Shown here piece after piece: positions 1 through 9,198 of a DNA stretch of 64,000 nucleotides; the first letter of the stretch is position 1, and each line of letters opens with the position of its first letter. The notes beneath the pieces are model-generated. The model was not told where the DNA came from. It did no database searches and saw only the letters and a program-made list of their open reading frames with translations. The DNA is from Romboutsia faecis (lineage in GTDB: Bacteria; Bacillota; Clostridia; Peptostreptococcales; Peptostreptococcaceae): contig NZ_JACRWE010000009.1 in assembly GCF_014323405.1 (NCBI RefSeq), positions 1-64,000 of the forward strand, written 5' to 3'. The translations under genes were made by a program, and so were the position numbers.

Positions 1-117
1 GATAAGATTTCCCACCGTAAGGGTAAGACCCCAGGAAGACTACCTGGTTGATAGGTCGGAGGTGGAAGTGCAGTAATGTATGTAGCTTACCGATACTAAT
101 AGGTCGAGGACTTGACC
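1..117 (+). rRNA. rrl: 23S ribosomal RNA, 3' end (partial)
   Basis: The stretch reads as the conserved last ~115 nt of bacterial 23S rRNA, ending with the usual segment around the CTAATAGGTCGAGGACTTGACC-type terminus at about 96-117. The 5' part lies outside the window. The next ~80 nt are a 23S-5S spacer with small hairpins and no tRNA. Confidence 0.93.
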
Positions 118-201
118 AATTTTAAATGATTAAATCATAAATGATATGCAGTTTTTAGAGTATTAACTCTGAATAACTTAATATAAGTTAATCGAAAGAT
201 T

Positions 202-319
<118 letters not shown>

Positions 320-410
320 AATCTTTTTTTTATTATATTTTTATATTTATTATGTTAGGTTTTAAAAACATGTAAATACTATTATAAAATGAAAAATAGG
401 AGTGATAGAC

Positions 411-608
411 ATGTTGAGAAAGCTAGCAATTATTTTAGTTATAGTAGGGGCACTTAATTGGGGCGGAATAGGAGCATTTGGAGTAGACTTACTAGGTAAT
501 GTATTTGGAGGAACTTATGAAGTTCTAAGCAGAATGATGTACTTCACTGTAGGATTGGCTGGAATATATCTAATAATGACTCAAAAACTAGAAAACAAAA
601 GTGATTAA
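411..608 (+). CDS. DUF378 family small membrane protein
   Basis: This 65-residue protein has two hydrophobic helices, roughly residues 4-27 and 42-60, with a central GALNWG motif and a LVGLAGLYLI-like second helix. That is the pattern of the DUF378 (YuzA-like) family of two-helix membrane proteins, whose function is unknown. I chose the ATG at 411 because AGGAG at 398-402 sits 8 nt upstream; an in-frame GTG at 402 overlaps that ribosome site and is unlikely to be the start. The gene is monocistronic, between the rRNA operon and a strong terminator. Confidence 0.8.
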   Translation: MLRKLAIILVIVGALNWGGIGAFGVDLLGNVFGGTYEVLSRMMYFTVGLAGIYLIMTQKLENKSD

Positions 609-624
609 TAATTAATATGAAGAT

Positions 625-661
625 AAAAGACCGTGACTGTTATTTAGAAACGGTCTTTTAA
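625..661 (+). terminator. Rho-independent terminator after the DUF378 gene
   Basis: AAAAGACCGT (625-634) pairs perfectly with ACGGTCTTTT (650-659), 15-nt loop. Confidence 0.85.
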
Positions 662-811
662 TTTATCTATGATTATAATAATATAAAGGATATGAAGATG
701 TATAAACTATAATAATGATAACCAATATAATAATAAATAAAATAATTTTATAGATAGATAATTTTACAGATAAAGAAATTTATAATATAAGAAAATATAT
801 GAGGAGAATAT

Positions 812-2221
812 ATGAGCAAGTTAATTATAGAGGAACTAAATAGTATCGTAGATAAAAAATTAATATCTTTTCATGTTCCAGGTCATAAACTGGGTAAGAT
901 TTATGATAAATTAAATTATAAAAATACACTTAATAAAATCTACTCTATGGATACAACGGAAATTCCAGGAACTGATAATTTACATTCACCAGAAGGTATA
1001 ATAAAAGAATCTCAAGAAAGAGCTTCTGAGGTATTTAAGAGTGATAAAACTTATTATTTAATAAATGGTAGCACTTGCGGAATACAAGCAGCTATAATGG
1101 CATTATGTCCACCAAAAAGCAAAATCATTGCAAATAGAGATTGTCATCAATCAGTAATAAATGCATGTATTTTAGGAGATATAGATCCAGTATATATAAA
1201 TTCAGAAATTGATAAAAATACAAATATTCTTAAGGGTATTAATATATATGATGCAATAAAAGTTATAGATAGTAACTTAGATGCGAAGGCTATAATACTT
1301 ACATACCCTACGTACTATGGAATGACATATGACCTAAAGAGGATATGTGACTATGCTCATAGCAAGGATATTGTTGTAATTGTAGATGAAGCACATGGTG
1401 CACACTTAGGTTTAAGTGAAGAATTACCTAAAACAGCTTTAGAGCAAGGAGCAGATATAGTTATACAAAGTACACATAAAACATTACCTTCCTTTACTCA
1501 ATCATCCATGATACATATACAGGGAGATAGGGTAAATGAAGGTCGATTAGTATCAATTCTAAAGATTATAGAGTCATCAAGTCCATCATACATATTAATG
1601 GCATCATTAGAAATAGCTGTTGATATTTACAACAAGTATGGAACAAAACTTATGGACGAATTATTAAATAACATTAATAAACTAAAAAATTCTTTTAAGG
1701 AAAATAATAATATAGAATTTTATGATACAAATGATAAGACAAAGATATTTATATCTACAATTAATATGGGATTAATAGGTTATGAACTAGAAACTATACT
1801 TAGAGAAGAGTATAATATACAAGTAGAGTTATCTAATTATTATGGATCTTTATTAATTTGCACTATAGGAAATGACAGTAATGATTTCAAAAGTTTAGAA
1901 ACTGCTTTAAACGAAATCTCAGAAAAATATAGAGCTAATAAAAGTATAGAGAAAATAGAGTATCCTAATAATATACCAGTAAAAAAATTAACACCAAGAG
2001 AAGCATTTTATAAAAATAAGAAAAGTGTTAAAATATATGAAAGTATAGGGAAGATATGTGGAGAATACATAATCCCTTATCCTCCAGGGATTAGTTTAAC
2101 ATCACCTGGAGAGATAATAACAAAAGAAATAATTGACTATATATTATTCTGTAAAGAAAAAGGAATGAATGTAAGTGGATTAAAAGATTCTAATTTAGGA
2201 CAAATTCAAATTATAGAATAG
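812..2221 (+). CDS. Orn/Lys/Arg decarboxylase family PLP enzyme (YaaO-like)
   Basis: This is a fold-type I pyridoxal-phosphate enzyme of 469 residues, the length of the short YaaO/SpeA-type basic amino acid decarboxylases. The N terminus has the family start FHVPGHKLG and a TDNLHSPEG segment. The cofactor site is visible as VDEAHGAH (Asp192, His195) and STHK with the Schiff-base Lys223. The C-terminal ~130 residues form the small Orn/Lys/Arg domain ending in PYPPGISLTSPGE. Substrate (arginine, lysine or ornithine) cannot be told from sequence. It sits 25 nt before tmk, the same neighbour order as yaaO-tmk in Bacillus. The start has GAGGAG 8 nt upstream. Confidence 0.88.
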   Translation: MSKLIIEELNSIVDKKLISFHVPGHKLGKIYDKLNYKNTLNKIYSMDTTEIPGTDNLHSPEGIIKESQERASEVFKSDKTYYLINGSTCGIQAAIMALCPPKSKIIANRDCHQSVINACILGDIDPVYINSEIDKNTNILKGINIYDAIKVIDSNLDAKAIILTYPTYYGMTYDLKRICDYAHSKDIVVIVDEAHGAHLGLSEELPKTALEQGADIVIQSTHKTLPSFTQSSMIHIQGDRVNEGRLVSILKIIESSSPSYILMASLEIAVDIYNKYGTKLMDELLNNINKLKNSFKENNNIEFYDTNDKTKIFISTINMGLIGYELETILREEYNIQVELSNYYGSLLICTIGNDSNDFKSLETALNEISEKYRANKSIEKIEYPNNIPVKKLTPREAFYKNKKSVKIYESIGKICGEYIIPYPPGISLTSPGEIITKEIIDYILFCKEKGMNVSGLKDSNLGQIQIIE

Positions 2222-2246
2222 TACGAGATTCTATGGAGGACAGTAA

Positions 2247-2921
2247 ATGAGAGGTAAATTAATAATAATAGAAAGTGGTTCTGATGCTAGCGGAAAGGCC
2301 ACGCAAACTAAAAAATTATTTGAAAAACTATCAGAGGAAAATAGTAATATAAGAAAAGTAGAGTATCCAAACTATGACTCAGAATCATCTGCATTGGTAA
2401 AAATGTATTTAAGAGGAGACTTCGGAAAGAATCCTTCTGATGTAGATCCATACATAGCATCTACATTTTATGCTGCTGATCGATATGCTTCATTTAAAAT
2501 GGAGTGGGAGGAATTTTACAACAACGGTGGAATAGTTATAGCAGATCGATATACGACGTCTAATATGGTACATCAGGCGTCTAAGATGGATGCAAAAGAT
2601 AGAGATAAGTACTTAGACTGGTTAGTTGATTATGAATTTAATTTATATAAAATACCAGAGCCAGACTGCGTTATATTTTTAGACGTTCCTATCGAGTTTA
2701 GCCAAAAGCTAATGGAAAATAGAAAAAACAAGATAACAGGTGAAGATAAGAAAGATATACATGAAAGTGATATAGAGTATTTAACAAAATCATATAACAA
2801 TGCACTATATATAGCTAATAAGTATAACTGGAAAAAAATAAATTGTGTTAAAGATGGGAATTTAAGAAGTATAGATGATATACATGATGAAATCTATAAC
2901 ATAGTTAAGCAAAGTATATAA
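2247..2921 (+). CDS. tmk: thymidylate kinase (dTMP kinase)
   Basis: The 224-residue protein converts dTMP to dTDP. It starts with a beta strand and P-loop (residues 9-20), an ADRY motif (Asp100-Arg101) that binds the nucleotide base region, and a lid segment near residues 150-165 rich in Arg/Lys. The P-loop is odd: it reads GSDASGKATQ, so the residue after the catalytic Lys17 is Ala instead of Thr/Ser, and the usual DGxGKTT core is altered. Length is slightly above the usual 205-215. Position between the YaaO-like gene and holB matches the conserved tmk-holB pair in Firmicutes. SD is TGGAGGACAGTAA before ATG. Confidence 0.88.
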   Translation: MRGKLIIIESGSDASGKATQTKKLFEKLSEENSNIRKVEYPNYDSESSALVKMYLRGDFGKNPSDVDPYIASTFYAADRYASFKMEWEEFYNNGGIVIADRYTTSNMVHQASKMDAKDRDKYLDWLVDYEFNLYKIPEPDCVIFLDVPIEFSQKLMENRKNKITGEDKKDIHESDIEYLTKSYNNALYIANKYNWKKINCVKDGNLRSIDDIHDEIYNIVKQSI

Positions 2922-2938
2922 CCTATGGAGAGGTAAAT

Positions 2939-3874
2939 ATGTATTTTAATAATATTATAGGTCAAGAGTTCGCAAAGAAGTATATGACAAACTCAATTAA
3001 AAATAATAAGGTTAATCACGCATATATGTTTGAAGGAATTGATGGAGTTGGGAAAAACTTATTTGCAAAAGAATTTGGGAAATTACTTATTAATATTGAT
3101 AATGTAGATAATAGCCCAGATTATATAAATATAGAGCCTACAGGAACTAGTATAAAAATAGCACAAATTAGAGATTTACAATCAGATATAATAATAAAAC
3201 CACATAGTAAATATAAAATATATGTAATTAATCATGCAGAAAAGATGACAGTTGAGTCTCAAAATGCATTATTAAAAACTCTAGAAGAGCCACCAGAATA
3301 TGCTATAATAATTTTGGTTACAAATAATAAAGAATCTTTATTGCCTACAATAAAATCTAGATGTGAAATAATAAAGTTTTTACCAATATCTATTATGGAA
3401 TTAAAAAATTACTTAATGGATAGAGGAGTTGAGGAAAAGAGATCTGTATTATTAGCGAATTTTTCTAGAGGTAGTATAGAAAAAGCTTTAGAGCTATCTG
3501 ATTCAAGTGACTTTTCAATAATGAGAGATGATATACAAAAATATATTCAATATATTTTAGATAAAAATATGGTAGAGATTCTAAATATATCAAGTGATAT
3601 GGATAAATATAAAGATAAAGTTATTATTGTTCTTGATATGATGATTAATTATTTTAGGGACATTATGATATGCAAAGATAGAGCTGATAAGGATATGTTA
3701 ATAAACGGGGATAGAATTACATTTATACAAAATATGAGTACTAAAATTACTTATTCGCAAGTATCTAAGATTATTGATATAATAGAAGAAACAAAAAGAA
3801 AGATGAGAAGCAATTGTAACTTTAGTGTAAGTATACAAGTTATGGCTTTGAACATATATGAGGTGATAAAATGA
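2939..3874 (+). CDS. holB: DNA polymerase III subunit delta'
   Basis: This is a AAA+ clamp-loader subunit of 311 residues. Visible are the N-terminal IIGQE box, a P-loop-like GIDGVGKN (residues 33-40, with Asn in place of Thr/Ser), the TLEEPP segment and the SRC motif near residues 139-141. Delta' normally carries a four-cysteine zinc module just after the P-loop helix; here that loop is absent, the chain running from GKLL (res. 47-50) directly to SPDYINIEP. The gene overlaps ricT by 4 nt (ATGA), so the two are translationally coupled. Confidence 0.88.
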   Translation: MYFNNIIGQEFAKKYMTNSIKNNKVNHAYMFEGIDGVGKNLFAKEFGKLLINIDNVDNSPDYINIEPTGTSIKIAQIRDLQSDIIIKPHSKYKIYVINHAEKMTVESQNALLKTLEEPPEYAIIILVTNNKESLLPTIKSRCEIIKFLPISIMELKNYLMDRGVEEKRSVLLANFSRGSIEKALELSDSSDFSIMRDDIQKYIQYILDKNMVEILNISSDMDKYKDKVIIVLDMMINYFRDIMICKDRADKDMLINGDRITFIQNMSTKITYSQVSKIIDIIEETKRKMRSNCNFSVSIQVMALNIYEVIK

Positions 3875-4758
3875 TAAAAATAGTGGGTGTTAGGTTCAAA
3901 AATGCAGGTAAAATATATTATTTTGACCCTGTAGATTTTGAGATAGAGCAAAATACAGATGTAGTTGTAGAGACAGCAAGAGGTTTAGAATATGGAACAG
4001 TAATTGTTGGGCCAAAGGAAATAGATGAGAGTAAATTAGTATCACCATTAAAACCGATTATAAGAATAGCAACTCCTGAAGATACTAACATATATAAGGA
4101 GAATAAAGAAAAAGCTAAAGAAACTTTTGAATTATGTCAACAAAAAATAAAAGAGCATGATCTTACTATGTTCTTAATCGATTGTGAATATACTTTTGAT
4201 AGAAATAAGTTAATATTCTACTTTACTGCAGAGGGAAGAATAGACTTTAGAGAACTTGTAAAAGATTTAGCTGCTATATTTAAAACAAGAATAGAGTTAA
4301 GACAAATTGGAGTTAGAGATGAAGCAAAATCAATTGGTGGTTTAGGTCCATGTGGAAGAAGTTTATGCTGTTCTTCATGGCTTGGAGATTTTCAACCAGT
4401 TTCAATAAAAATGGCTAAAGACCAAAGTTTATCATTAAACCCAACAAAGATATCTGGTATATGTGGAAGATTATTCTGTTGTTTAAAATATGAGCATGAT
4501 GTATACGTAGAAGCAATAGAAAAGATGCCTAGCGTAGGGGACTTAGTTAAAGTAAGTGGAAACAAAGGTAAGGTAATTGAAGTAAATCCTTTATTAGAAC
4601 AAGCTAAAATTGAGTTCAACGATAAAACTATAAAAACTTGTATGAGAGAAGAAATAAAAGTATTACAAGAAGCTAAAAAGTGTGGGGGTTGCTGTAAAAA
4701 TAAAGATGAACAACTAGATGCAGCAACATTAAGAGAGTTAAAGAAATTAGAAGATTAA
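3871..4758 (+). CDS. ricT: PSP1-domain regulatory protein RicT (YaaT)
   Basis: This 295-residue PSP1-domain protein corresponds to YaaT/RicT, a member of the RicA-RicF-RicT complex that affects RNase Y-dependent mRNA maturation, sporulation and biofilm formation in Bacillus. The diagnostic cysteines are present: GPCGRSLCCSSW (Cys161, 166, 167) and CGRLFCC (Cys198, 203, 204), which in this family bind an iron-sulfur cluster. A further CGGCC cluster sits near the C terminus (about residues 271-275). Its start overlaps the holB stop, the normal arrangement. No ricA or ricF homologue occurs in this window. Confidence 0.9.
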   Translation: MIKIVGVRFKNAGKIYYFDPVDFEIEQNTDVVVETARGLEYGTVIVGPKEIDESKLVSPLKPIIRIATPEDTNIYKENKEKAKETFELCQQKIKEHDLTMFLIDCEYTFDRNKLIFYFTAEGRIDFRELVKDLAAIFKTRIELRQIGVRDEAKSIGGLGPCGRSLCCSSWLGDFQPVSIKMAKDQSLSLNPTKISGICGRLFCCLKYEHDVYVEAIEKMPSVGDLVKVSGNKGKVIEVNPLLEQAKIEFNDKTIKTCMREEIKVLQEAKKCGGCCKNKDEQLDAATLRELKKLED

Positions 4759-4770
4759 ATTCGTAATATA

Positions 4771-4799
4771 AAAAGGGGTAGGATTTTCCTACCCTTTTA
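4771..4799 (+). terminator. terminator-like hairpin between ricT and the methyltransferase gene
   Basis: GGGTAGGA (4775-4782) pairs with TCCTACCC, flanked by AAAA and TTTT, with one extra G in the left arm. The hairpin ends 16 nt before the next start, so it may attenuate more than end the operon. Confidence 0.65.
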
Positions 4800-4814
4800 A
4801 ATAAGGAGATATTT

Positions 4815-5564
4815 ATGGACATAAAATTAAAGGACACAGAAAGAATAGATGACTTACAATTAAAGGGACTAAAGCTAATACAAGATACTAATGGATTTTG
4901 TTTTGGAATAGATGCAGTTCTTTTAGCGAATTTTGCTAAAGTAAAAAAAGATGCTAATGTTGCAGACTTAGGAACTGGTACAGGAATAATACCGATATTG
5001 ATTGCAGGTAAAAGTAAAGCAAAGAAGATAGTCGGAGTAGAAATACAAGAAGAAGTATATGAAATGGCTACTCGTTCAGTAAAATTAAATAATTTAGAGG
5101 ATAGAGTAGAAATTGTAAATGCAGATATTAAAAGTATAGATAAGGTACTAGAAGTGCATGGATATCATGTAGTTACTTCAAATCCTCCATATATGCATAT
5201 GGATGGGATAAAAAATCCTAATGATAAAAAAGCAATATCTAGACATGAAGTAAAATGTAATTTAGAGGATGTTATAAGGGCTGCATCAAGACTAGTAATG
5301 CCTAGAGGAAAGTTTTTCATGATACATAGGCCAACAAGATTAGTAGATATTATTGAACTTGGAAGAAAATATAGACTAGAGCCAAAAGTAGTACAGTTTG
5401 TGCACCCAAGAGCTAATAAAGCTCCAAACTTACTTTTAGTTGAATTTATGAAAGATGGAAAGCCAGAATTAAAAATACTAGATCCACTATATGTTTATGG
5501 AGAAGATGGAAAATATACAAAAGAAATAAATGATATATATGCAAATGAAGATATAGGAGAATAA
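4815..5564 (+). CDS. tRNA1(Val) (adenine(37)-N6)-methyltransferase family protein (TrmN6/YabB)
   Basis: This class I SAM-dependent methyltransferase has 249 residues. The SAM motif DLGTGTG is at residues 51-57 and an acidic VEIQ follows the next strand. The N6-adenine methylase signature NPPY is at residues 123-126. These features and the position before rsmI identify the YabB/TrmN6 group, which modifies adenine next to the anticodon of tRNA. The exact tRNA target in this organism is inferred. The SD AAGGAGA lies 6 nt before ATG. It ends 5 nt before rsmI, so the two are one transcription unit. Confidence 0.85.
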   Translation: MDIKLKDTERIDDLQLKGLKLIQDTNGFCFGIDAVLLANFAKVKKDANVADLGTGTGIIPILIAGKSKAKKIVGVEIQEEVYEMATRSVKLNNLEDRVEIVNADIKSIDKVLEVHGYHVVTSNPPYMHMDGIKNPNDKKAISRHEVKCNLEDVIRAASRLVMPRGKFFMIHRPTRLVDIIELGRKYRLEPKVVQFVHPRANKAPNLLLVEFMKDGKPELKILDPLYVYGEDGKYTKEINDIYANEDIGE

Positions 5565-5569
5565 GATAT

Positions 5570-6403
5570 ATGAGCGGTAAATTATATATATGTCCAACAC
5601 CAATAGGAAACTTAGAAGATATAACTTATAGGACTTTAAGGGTATTAAATGAAGTTGATTTAATTGCAGCTGAAGATACTAGACATAGTATAAAACTTTT
5701 AAATCACTTTGAGATTTCAAAACCATTAACAAGTTACCATGAACACAATAAAGATTCCAAGGGTGGGTATTTAATCAATAAATTACTTGAGGGTGAAAAC
5801 GTAGCAGTAATAAGTGATGCAGGTATGCCAGGAATTTCTGACCCAGGTGAGGATATAATAAGAGAAGCTATTGAAAATAATATAGAAGTAGAAGTTTTAC
5901 CTGGTGCCACAGCTTTTGTAACAGCTTTAGTAGGATCTGGATTAGATACTAGAAAGTTTGCATTTGAAGGTTTTTTAGATAGAGATAAAAAGACTAGAAG
6001 AGAGCAATTAGAAATTGTAAAAGAAGAAAGTAGAACAATGATATTCTACGAATCACCTCATAGATTAAAGGACACTTTAAAAGATATGAGCAAGATTTTA
6101 GGAAATAGAAAAATTTCTATAAATAGAGAACTTACTAAAAAGTATCAGGAAATAATAAGAGAAGATATAGATAAAGCAATAGATATATTTAATGAAAGAG
6201 ATATTAAAGGTGAGTTTGTTTTAATAGTAGATGGTTTCAAGGGTGAGAAAACTCAAAAAAACAACTATGATGATCTTACAGAAAGAGAGTATGTAATAGA
6301 ATTAATTAACAGTGGTTTAGATAAAAAAGAGGCTATCAAAACAGTTTGCAAAGAAAGAAAGTTAAAAAAGGACGTAGTATATAAGCAAGTATTAGATTTA
6401 TAA
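5570..6403 (+). CDS. rsmI: 16S rRNA (cytidine(1402)-2'-O)-methyltransferase
   Basis: This 277-residue member of the tetrapyrrole-methylase fold family carries the RsmI signatures: CPTPIGNLEDIT at the N terminus, AAEDTRHS around residue 32, an ISDAGMPGISDPG motif near residue 85, and PGATA shortly after. It methylates the 2'-OH of C1402 in the decoding centre of 16S rRNA. The C-terminal part contains the small helical extension (EREYVIELINSGLDKKEA) common to the family. SD GGAG lies within the end of the upstream methyltransferase gene. Confidence 0.92.
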   Translation: MSGKLYICPTPIGNLEDITYRTLRVLNEVDLIAAEDTRHSIKLLNHFEISKPLTSYHEHNKDSKGGYLINKLLEGENVAVISDAGMPGISDPGEDIIREAIENNIEVEVLPGATAFVTALVGSGLDTRKFAFEGFLDRDKKTRREQLEIVKEESRTMIFYESPHRLKDTLKDMSKILGNRKISINRELTKKYQEIIREDIDKAIDIFNERDIKGEFVLIVDGFKGEKTQKNNYDDLTEREYVIELINSGLDKKEAIKTVCKERKLKKDVVYKQVLDL

Positions 6404-6428
6404 GATATAAGCATTCGGGGTGATACAT

Positions 6429-7130
6429 ATGGAATTGAATAAGATTTTAATAAATAGTTTAAAATGCAAAGATACTAGTGAAGAATTTAAAAAATTAGAT
6501 AATGATAAAACATTAGAACAATTGATTCCTAAAATAAACGAAATGAAGGAAGTTGGAGAATGTAAATATCATGTAGTAAATTGCTTTGATCATTCTATAA
6601 ACGCATTAAAGGAGTTTGAAGATATCATAAAAGACGAAAATTTCTTTCCAAGTCATTTAAAAGATAGAATATGGAATTATTTAAATACTAATGTAGATCA
6701 TGGTATAACTAAGCTTGATATACTAAAATTAGGAATATTTATGCACGATATTGGTAAGCCTGATGCAAAAACTACTGATGAAAATGGAAGAGTTCACTTT
6801 AAAGGTCATGAAAAAATAGGTGGAGATATTGTTATTGCTCTAGGAAGAAGCTTAGGGCTAAGTCAAAGTGTAATAGATACTCTATTTAAATATGTTAGAT
6901 ATCATATGTTTTTATTAGTTTTTTATAAGAAAAATGATATAAGTCAAGGGAAACTATTTGAGATATTTGATACTTTAGAAGATGATACAATAGGATCTAT
7001 GATTTTAGGCTATGCAGATATAGTAGCTACTAGAAAATTATTAAATCCTAATGAAGAAGTAGGAGTAATAAAAACTTATATGGAATTTATCTTGACTAAT
7101 TATGAATTTAGATACAAAAGATTAAAATAA
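6429..7130 (+). CDS. HD-domain phosphohydrolase, unknown substrate
   Basis: The protein has 233 residues from the ATG at 6429, preferred over an upstream GTG at 6420 because GGGGTGA (6417-6423) is its ribosome site. The metal site of HD hydrolases is visible: His55 in FDHS, His106-Asp107 in MHDIGKPD, a downstream HEKIGG histidine and RYHM. The substrate is not predictable; relatives include nucleotide and tRNA-end hydrolases. It lies 25 nt after rsmI and is the last gene of that operon. Confidence 0.75.
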   Translation: MELNKILINSLKCKDTSEEFKKLDNDKTLEQLIPKINEMKEVGECKYHVVNCFDHSINALKEFEDIIKDENFFPSHLKDRIWNYLNTNVDHGITKLDILKLGIFMHDIGKPDAKTTDENGRVHFKGHEKIGGDIVIALGRSLGLSQSVIDTLFKYVRYHMFLLVFYKKNDISQGKLFEIFDTLEDDTIGSMILGYADIVATRKLLNPNEEVGVIKTYMEFILTNYEFRYKRLK

Positions 7131-7180
7131 AAATAGGCTATCTTAAGATGGATAATTCATTTTAAGATAGTCTATTTTAT
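7130..7180. terminator. bidirectional terminator between convergent genes
   Basis: AAAATAGGCTATCTTAA (about 7130-7147) pairs with TTAAGATAGTCTATTTT (7162-7177). Both flanks are A/T tracts, so it can stop both the HD gene and the minus-strand lrp-like gene. Confidence 0.8.
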
Positions 7181-7183
7181 TTA

Positions 7184-7615
7184 TTACAATATAGACTTTG
7201 ACTGTATTGGAGTTGACAATATTACCGAAGTTTTAGTAGAACCTATTGTTTTTATAGTATCAATTACGTTTTCTAATTCATACATATCTTTAACTATAAC
7301 TTTAAGAAGAGAACAATCATCACCTGTTATATGGTGACATTCAACTACTCTAGGGTCATCTTTAGCAACCTCTAAAAACTGATCATAAGCTTTTCCACTT
7401 GGAAGTGATATATGTATAAACGCCTTTATAACTCTACCTAAAGCATCTGGGTTAACTATTGCCTTATATCCTTCAATAACGCCTGCTTCTTCAAGTCTTT
7501 TTACTCTTTCTGAAACAGCTGGAGAAGTTAAACCAACAATTTTACCTAAGTCCTTCATTGAAATTCTACCGTCATCCTGAAGTATTTCTATAATTCTATA
7601 ATCAGTAATATCCAT
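7184..7615 (-). CDS. Lrp/AsnC-family transcriptional regulator
   Basis: This 143-residue regulator has an N-terminal winged helix (MDITDYRIIEILQDDGRISM, then a recognition helix LTSPAVSERVKRLEE) and a C-terminal RAM ligand-binding domain ending near residue 143. The start at 7615 (minus) is chosen because AAAGGGGG lies just upstream, while the longer reading to 7663 would run into pncB. It follows pncB by 25 nt on the same strand, so it may be co-transcribed. A role linked to nicotinate metabolism is only a guess; Lrp regulators usually sense amino acids. Confidence 0.85.
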   Translation of the reverse strand: MDITDYRIIEILQDDGRISMKDLGKIVGLTSPAVSERVKRLEEAGVIEGYKAIVNPDALGRVIKAFIHISLPSGKAYDQFLEVAKDDPRVVECHHITGDDCSLLKVIVKDMYELENVIDTIKTIGSTKTSVILSTPIQSKSIL

Positions 7616-7640
7616 ATGTAGCCCCCTTTGATTTATGTTA

Positions 7641-9074
7641 TTATTTTTGTACAACTTTATCACCTAATAAATTAGTTTTTAAATCCCAAAGTTCTTGTGA
7701 TAAATCAACTTTATAAGTTTTTGGACAAGTAAGTCTTCTATATGCATCCCATAAAGTATTTAGTTCATCCTGTACATACTGCTGTATTTCTGTAATTGGT
7801 TTAGATTTAAATTTACATTCTCCATTTACAAATAAAGGCTTATGAAGATCTTTAATTGTGTAGTCTTCAAATGTAGTTTCTTTCCAAGTATATGTAGGGT
7901 GGAATATAGTAAGAGGTTGTGAAGTATTTATTTCTTCATCATGAAGCATAATTAAATCAGCTTCAGCTTTATTCTCTTTATTGTATATTCTAACAACTTT
8001 TTTATATCCTGGGTTATTTATTTTTTCTGGGTCCTCAGAAATTTTAATTTTTGGAATAATTTTATCACCTTGATATGAAGCTGCTAACTTATATACGCCA
8101 CCAAGAGATGGTGAATCAGCTGAAGTTATTAGCTTTGTTCCAACACCCCAAGAGTTGATAGCACAATTGCCTGATTTTAAAGCAGATATAGTGTATTCAT
8201 CTAAATCATTAGATGCTGTTATACTTAAATTAGTAAAACCTGCTTCCTCTAGCATTTTCTTAGCTTCAACAGATAGATATTCTAAGTCCCCTGAGTCTAT
8301 ACGGATGCCAAGTGGTGTATGTCCATTAGCTTTTAAGTCCTTAAATATTTTTATAGCATTAGGAACTCCACTATTTAATACATCGTAAGTATCAACTAAA
8401 AGTAAGCACTTATCAGGATAAACATCAGCATAGGCTTCAAATGATTTTAATTCTGAGTCGAATTTTTGAACCCAACTATGAGCTTGAGTTCCAACTACTG
8501 GAATATCAAACATTTTACCAGCTAGTACATTTGCTGTAGCCTTACAGCCCCCTATTACAGCAGCTCTAGCCCCATAGATACCTGCATCTGGTCCTTGTGC
8601 ACGTCTAAGTCCAAATTCAAAAACTGGATCTCCTTGTGCAGCATAGCAAACTTTAGATGCTTTTGTAGCTATAAGAGATTGGAAATTTACAATAGTAAGT
8701 AGAGCTGTTTCTATAAGTTGAGCTTGGTATAGAGGAGCTTTAACTGTAATAACAGGTTCATTTGGGAACATTATTGTACCCTCTTCAACAGAATATATGT
8801 CTCCTGTAAATTTAAAGTTCCTTAAAAAATCTAAGAATTTATCTGAGAATAGGTTTAAACTTTTTAAGTACTTTAAATCGTCCTCTGAAAATTGAAGATT
8901 ATTTATATAATCAACTAATTGCTCAATACCGCAAACTATTGTATACCCACTTTTACATGCGTTTTTCCTAAAGAACATATCAAACACAACTACATCTTCA
9001 TGTACATTTTTTTCAAAATATCCATTCAACATAGTAAGTTGATACAAGTCTGTAAGAAGTGTTAAATTTCTCAT
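7641..9074 (-). CDS. pncB: nicotinate phosphoribosyltransferase
   Basis: The 477-residue enzyme makes nicotinate mononucleotide from nicotinate and PRPP in the NAD salvage pathway. Family features include the N-terminal LLTDLYQLTM, the FGLRRAQGPDAG motif and VGTQAHSWVQ with the phospho-acceptor histidine, followed by RIDSGDL. Length fits the bacterial type with a C-terminal extension. Its promoter must lie in the 9075-9190 gap, divergent from spmA. The PRPP it needs is made by prs at 26414-27364. Confidence 0.93.
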   Translation of the reverse strand: MRNLTLLTDLYQLTMLNGYFEKNVHEDVVVFDMFFRKNACKSGYTIVCGIEQLVDYINNLQFSEDDLKYLKSLNLFSDKFLDFLRNFKFTGDIYSVEEGTIMFPNEPVITVKAPLYQAQLIETALLTIVNFQSLIATKASKVCYAAQGDPVFEFGLRRAQGPDAGIYGARAAVIGGCKATANVLAGKMFDIPVVGTQAHSWVQKFDSELKSFEAYADVYPDKCLLLVDTYDVLNSGVPNAIKIFKDLKANGHTPLGIRIDSGDLEYLSVEAKKMLEEAGFTNLSITASNDLDEYTISALKSGNCAINSWGVGTKLITSADSPSLGGVYKLAASYQGDKIIPKIKISEDPEKINNPGYKKVVRIYNKENKAEADLIMLHDEEINTSQPLTIFHPTYTWKETTFEDYTIKDLHKPLFVNGECKFKSKPITEIQQYVQDELNTLWDAYRRLTCPKTYKVDLSQELWDLKTNLLGDKVVQK

Positions 9075-9198
9075 TATTTTTCTCCTTAAATACTAAAAAT
9101 TATAAAAAAACCCTATACCTATACTAAAACACAATACACTTCAACTTTCAAGTATAAACTAGTCCTTAACTAACATAAAATTATTAAGAGGGGAGGGG

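Noticed and set aside
118..200. tRNA gene between 23S and 5S
   Set aside because: The spacer shows only short AT-rich hairpins and no cloverleaf or TTCGA-type T arm.
7616..7663. longer start of the Lrp regulator overlapping pncB
   Set aside because: A shorter start has AAAGGGGG at correct spacing and begins with the usual Lrp N terminus; the extension would overlap pncB.
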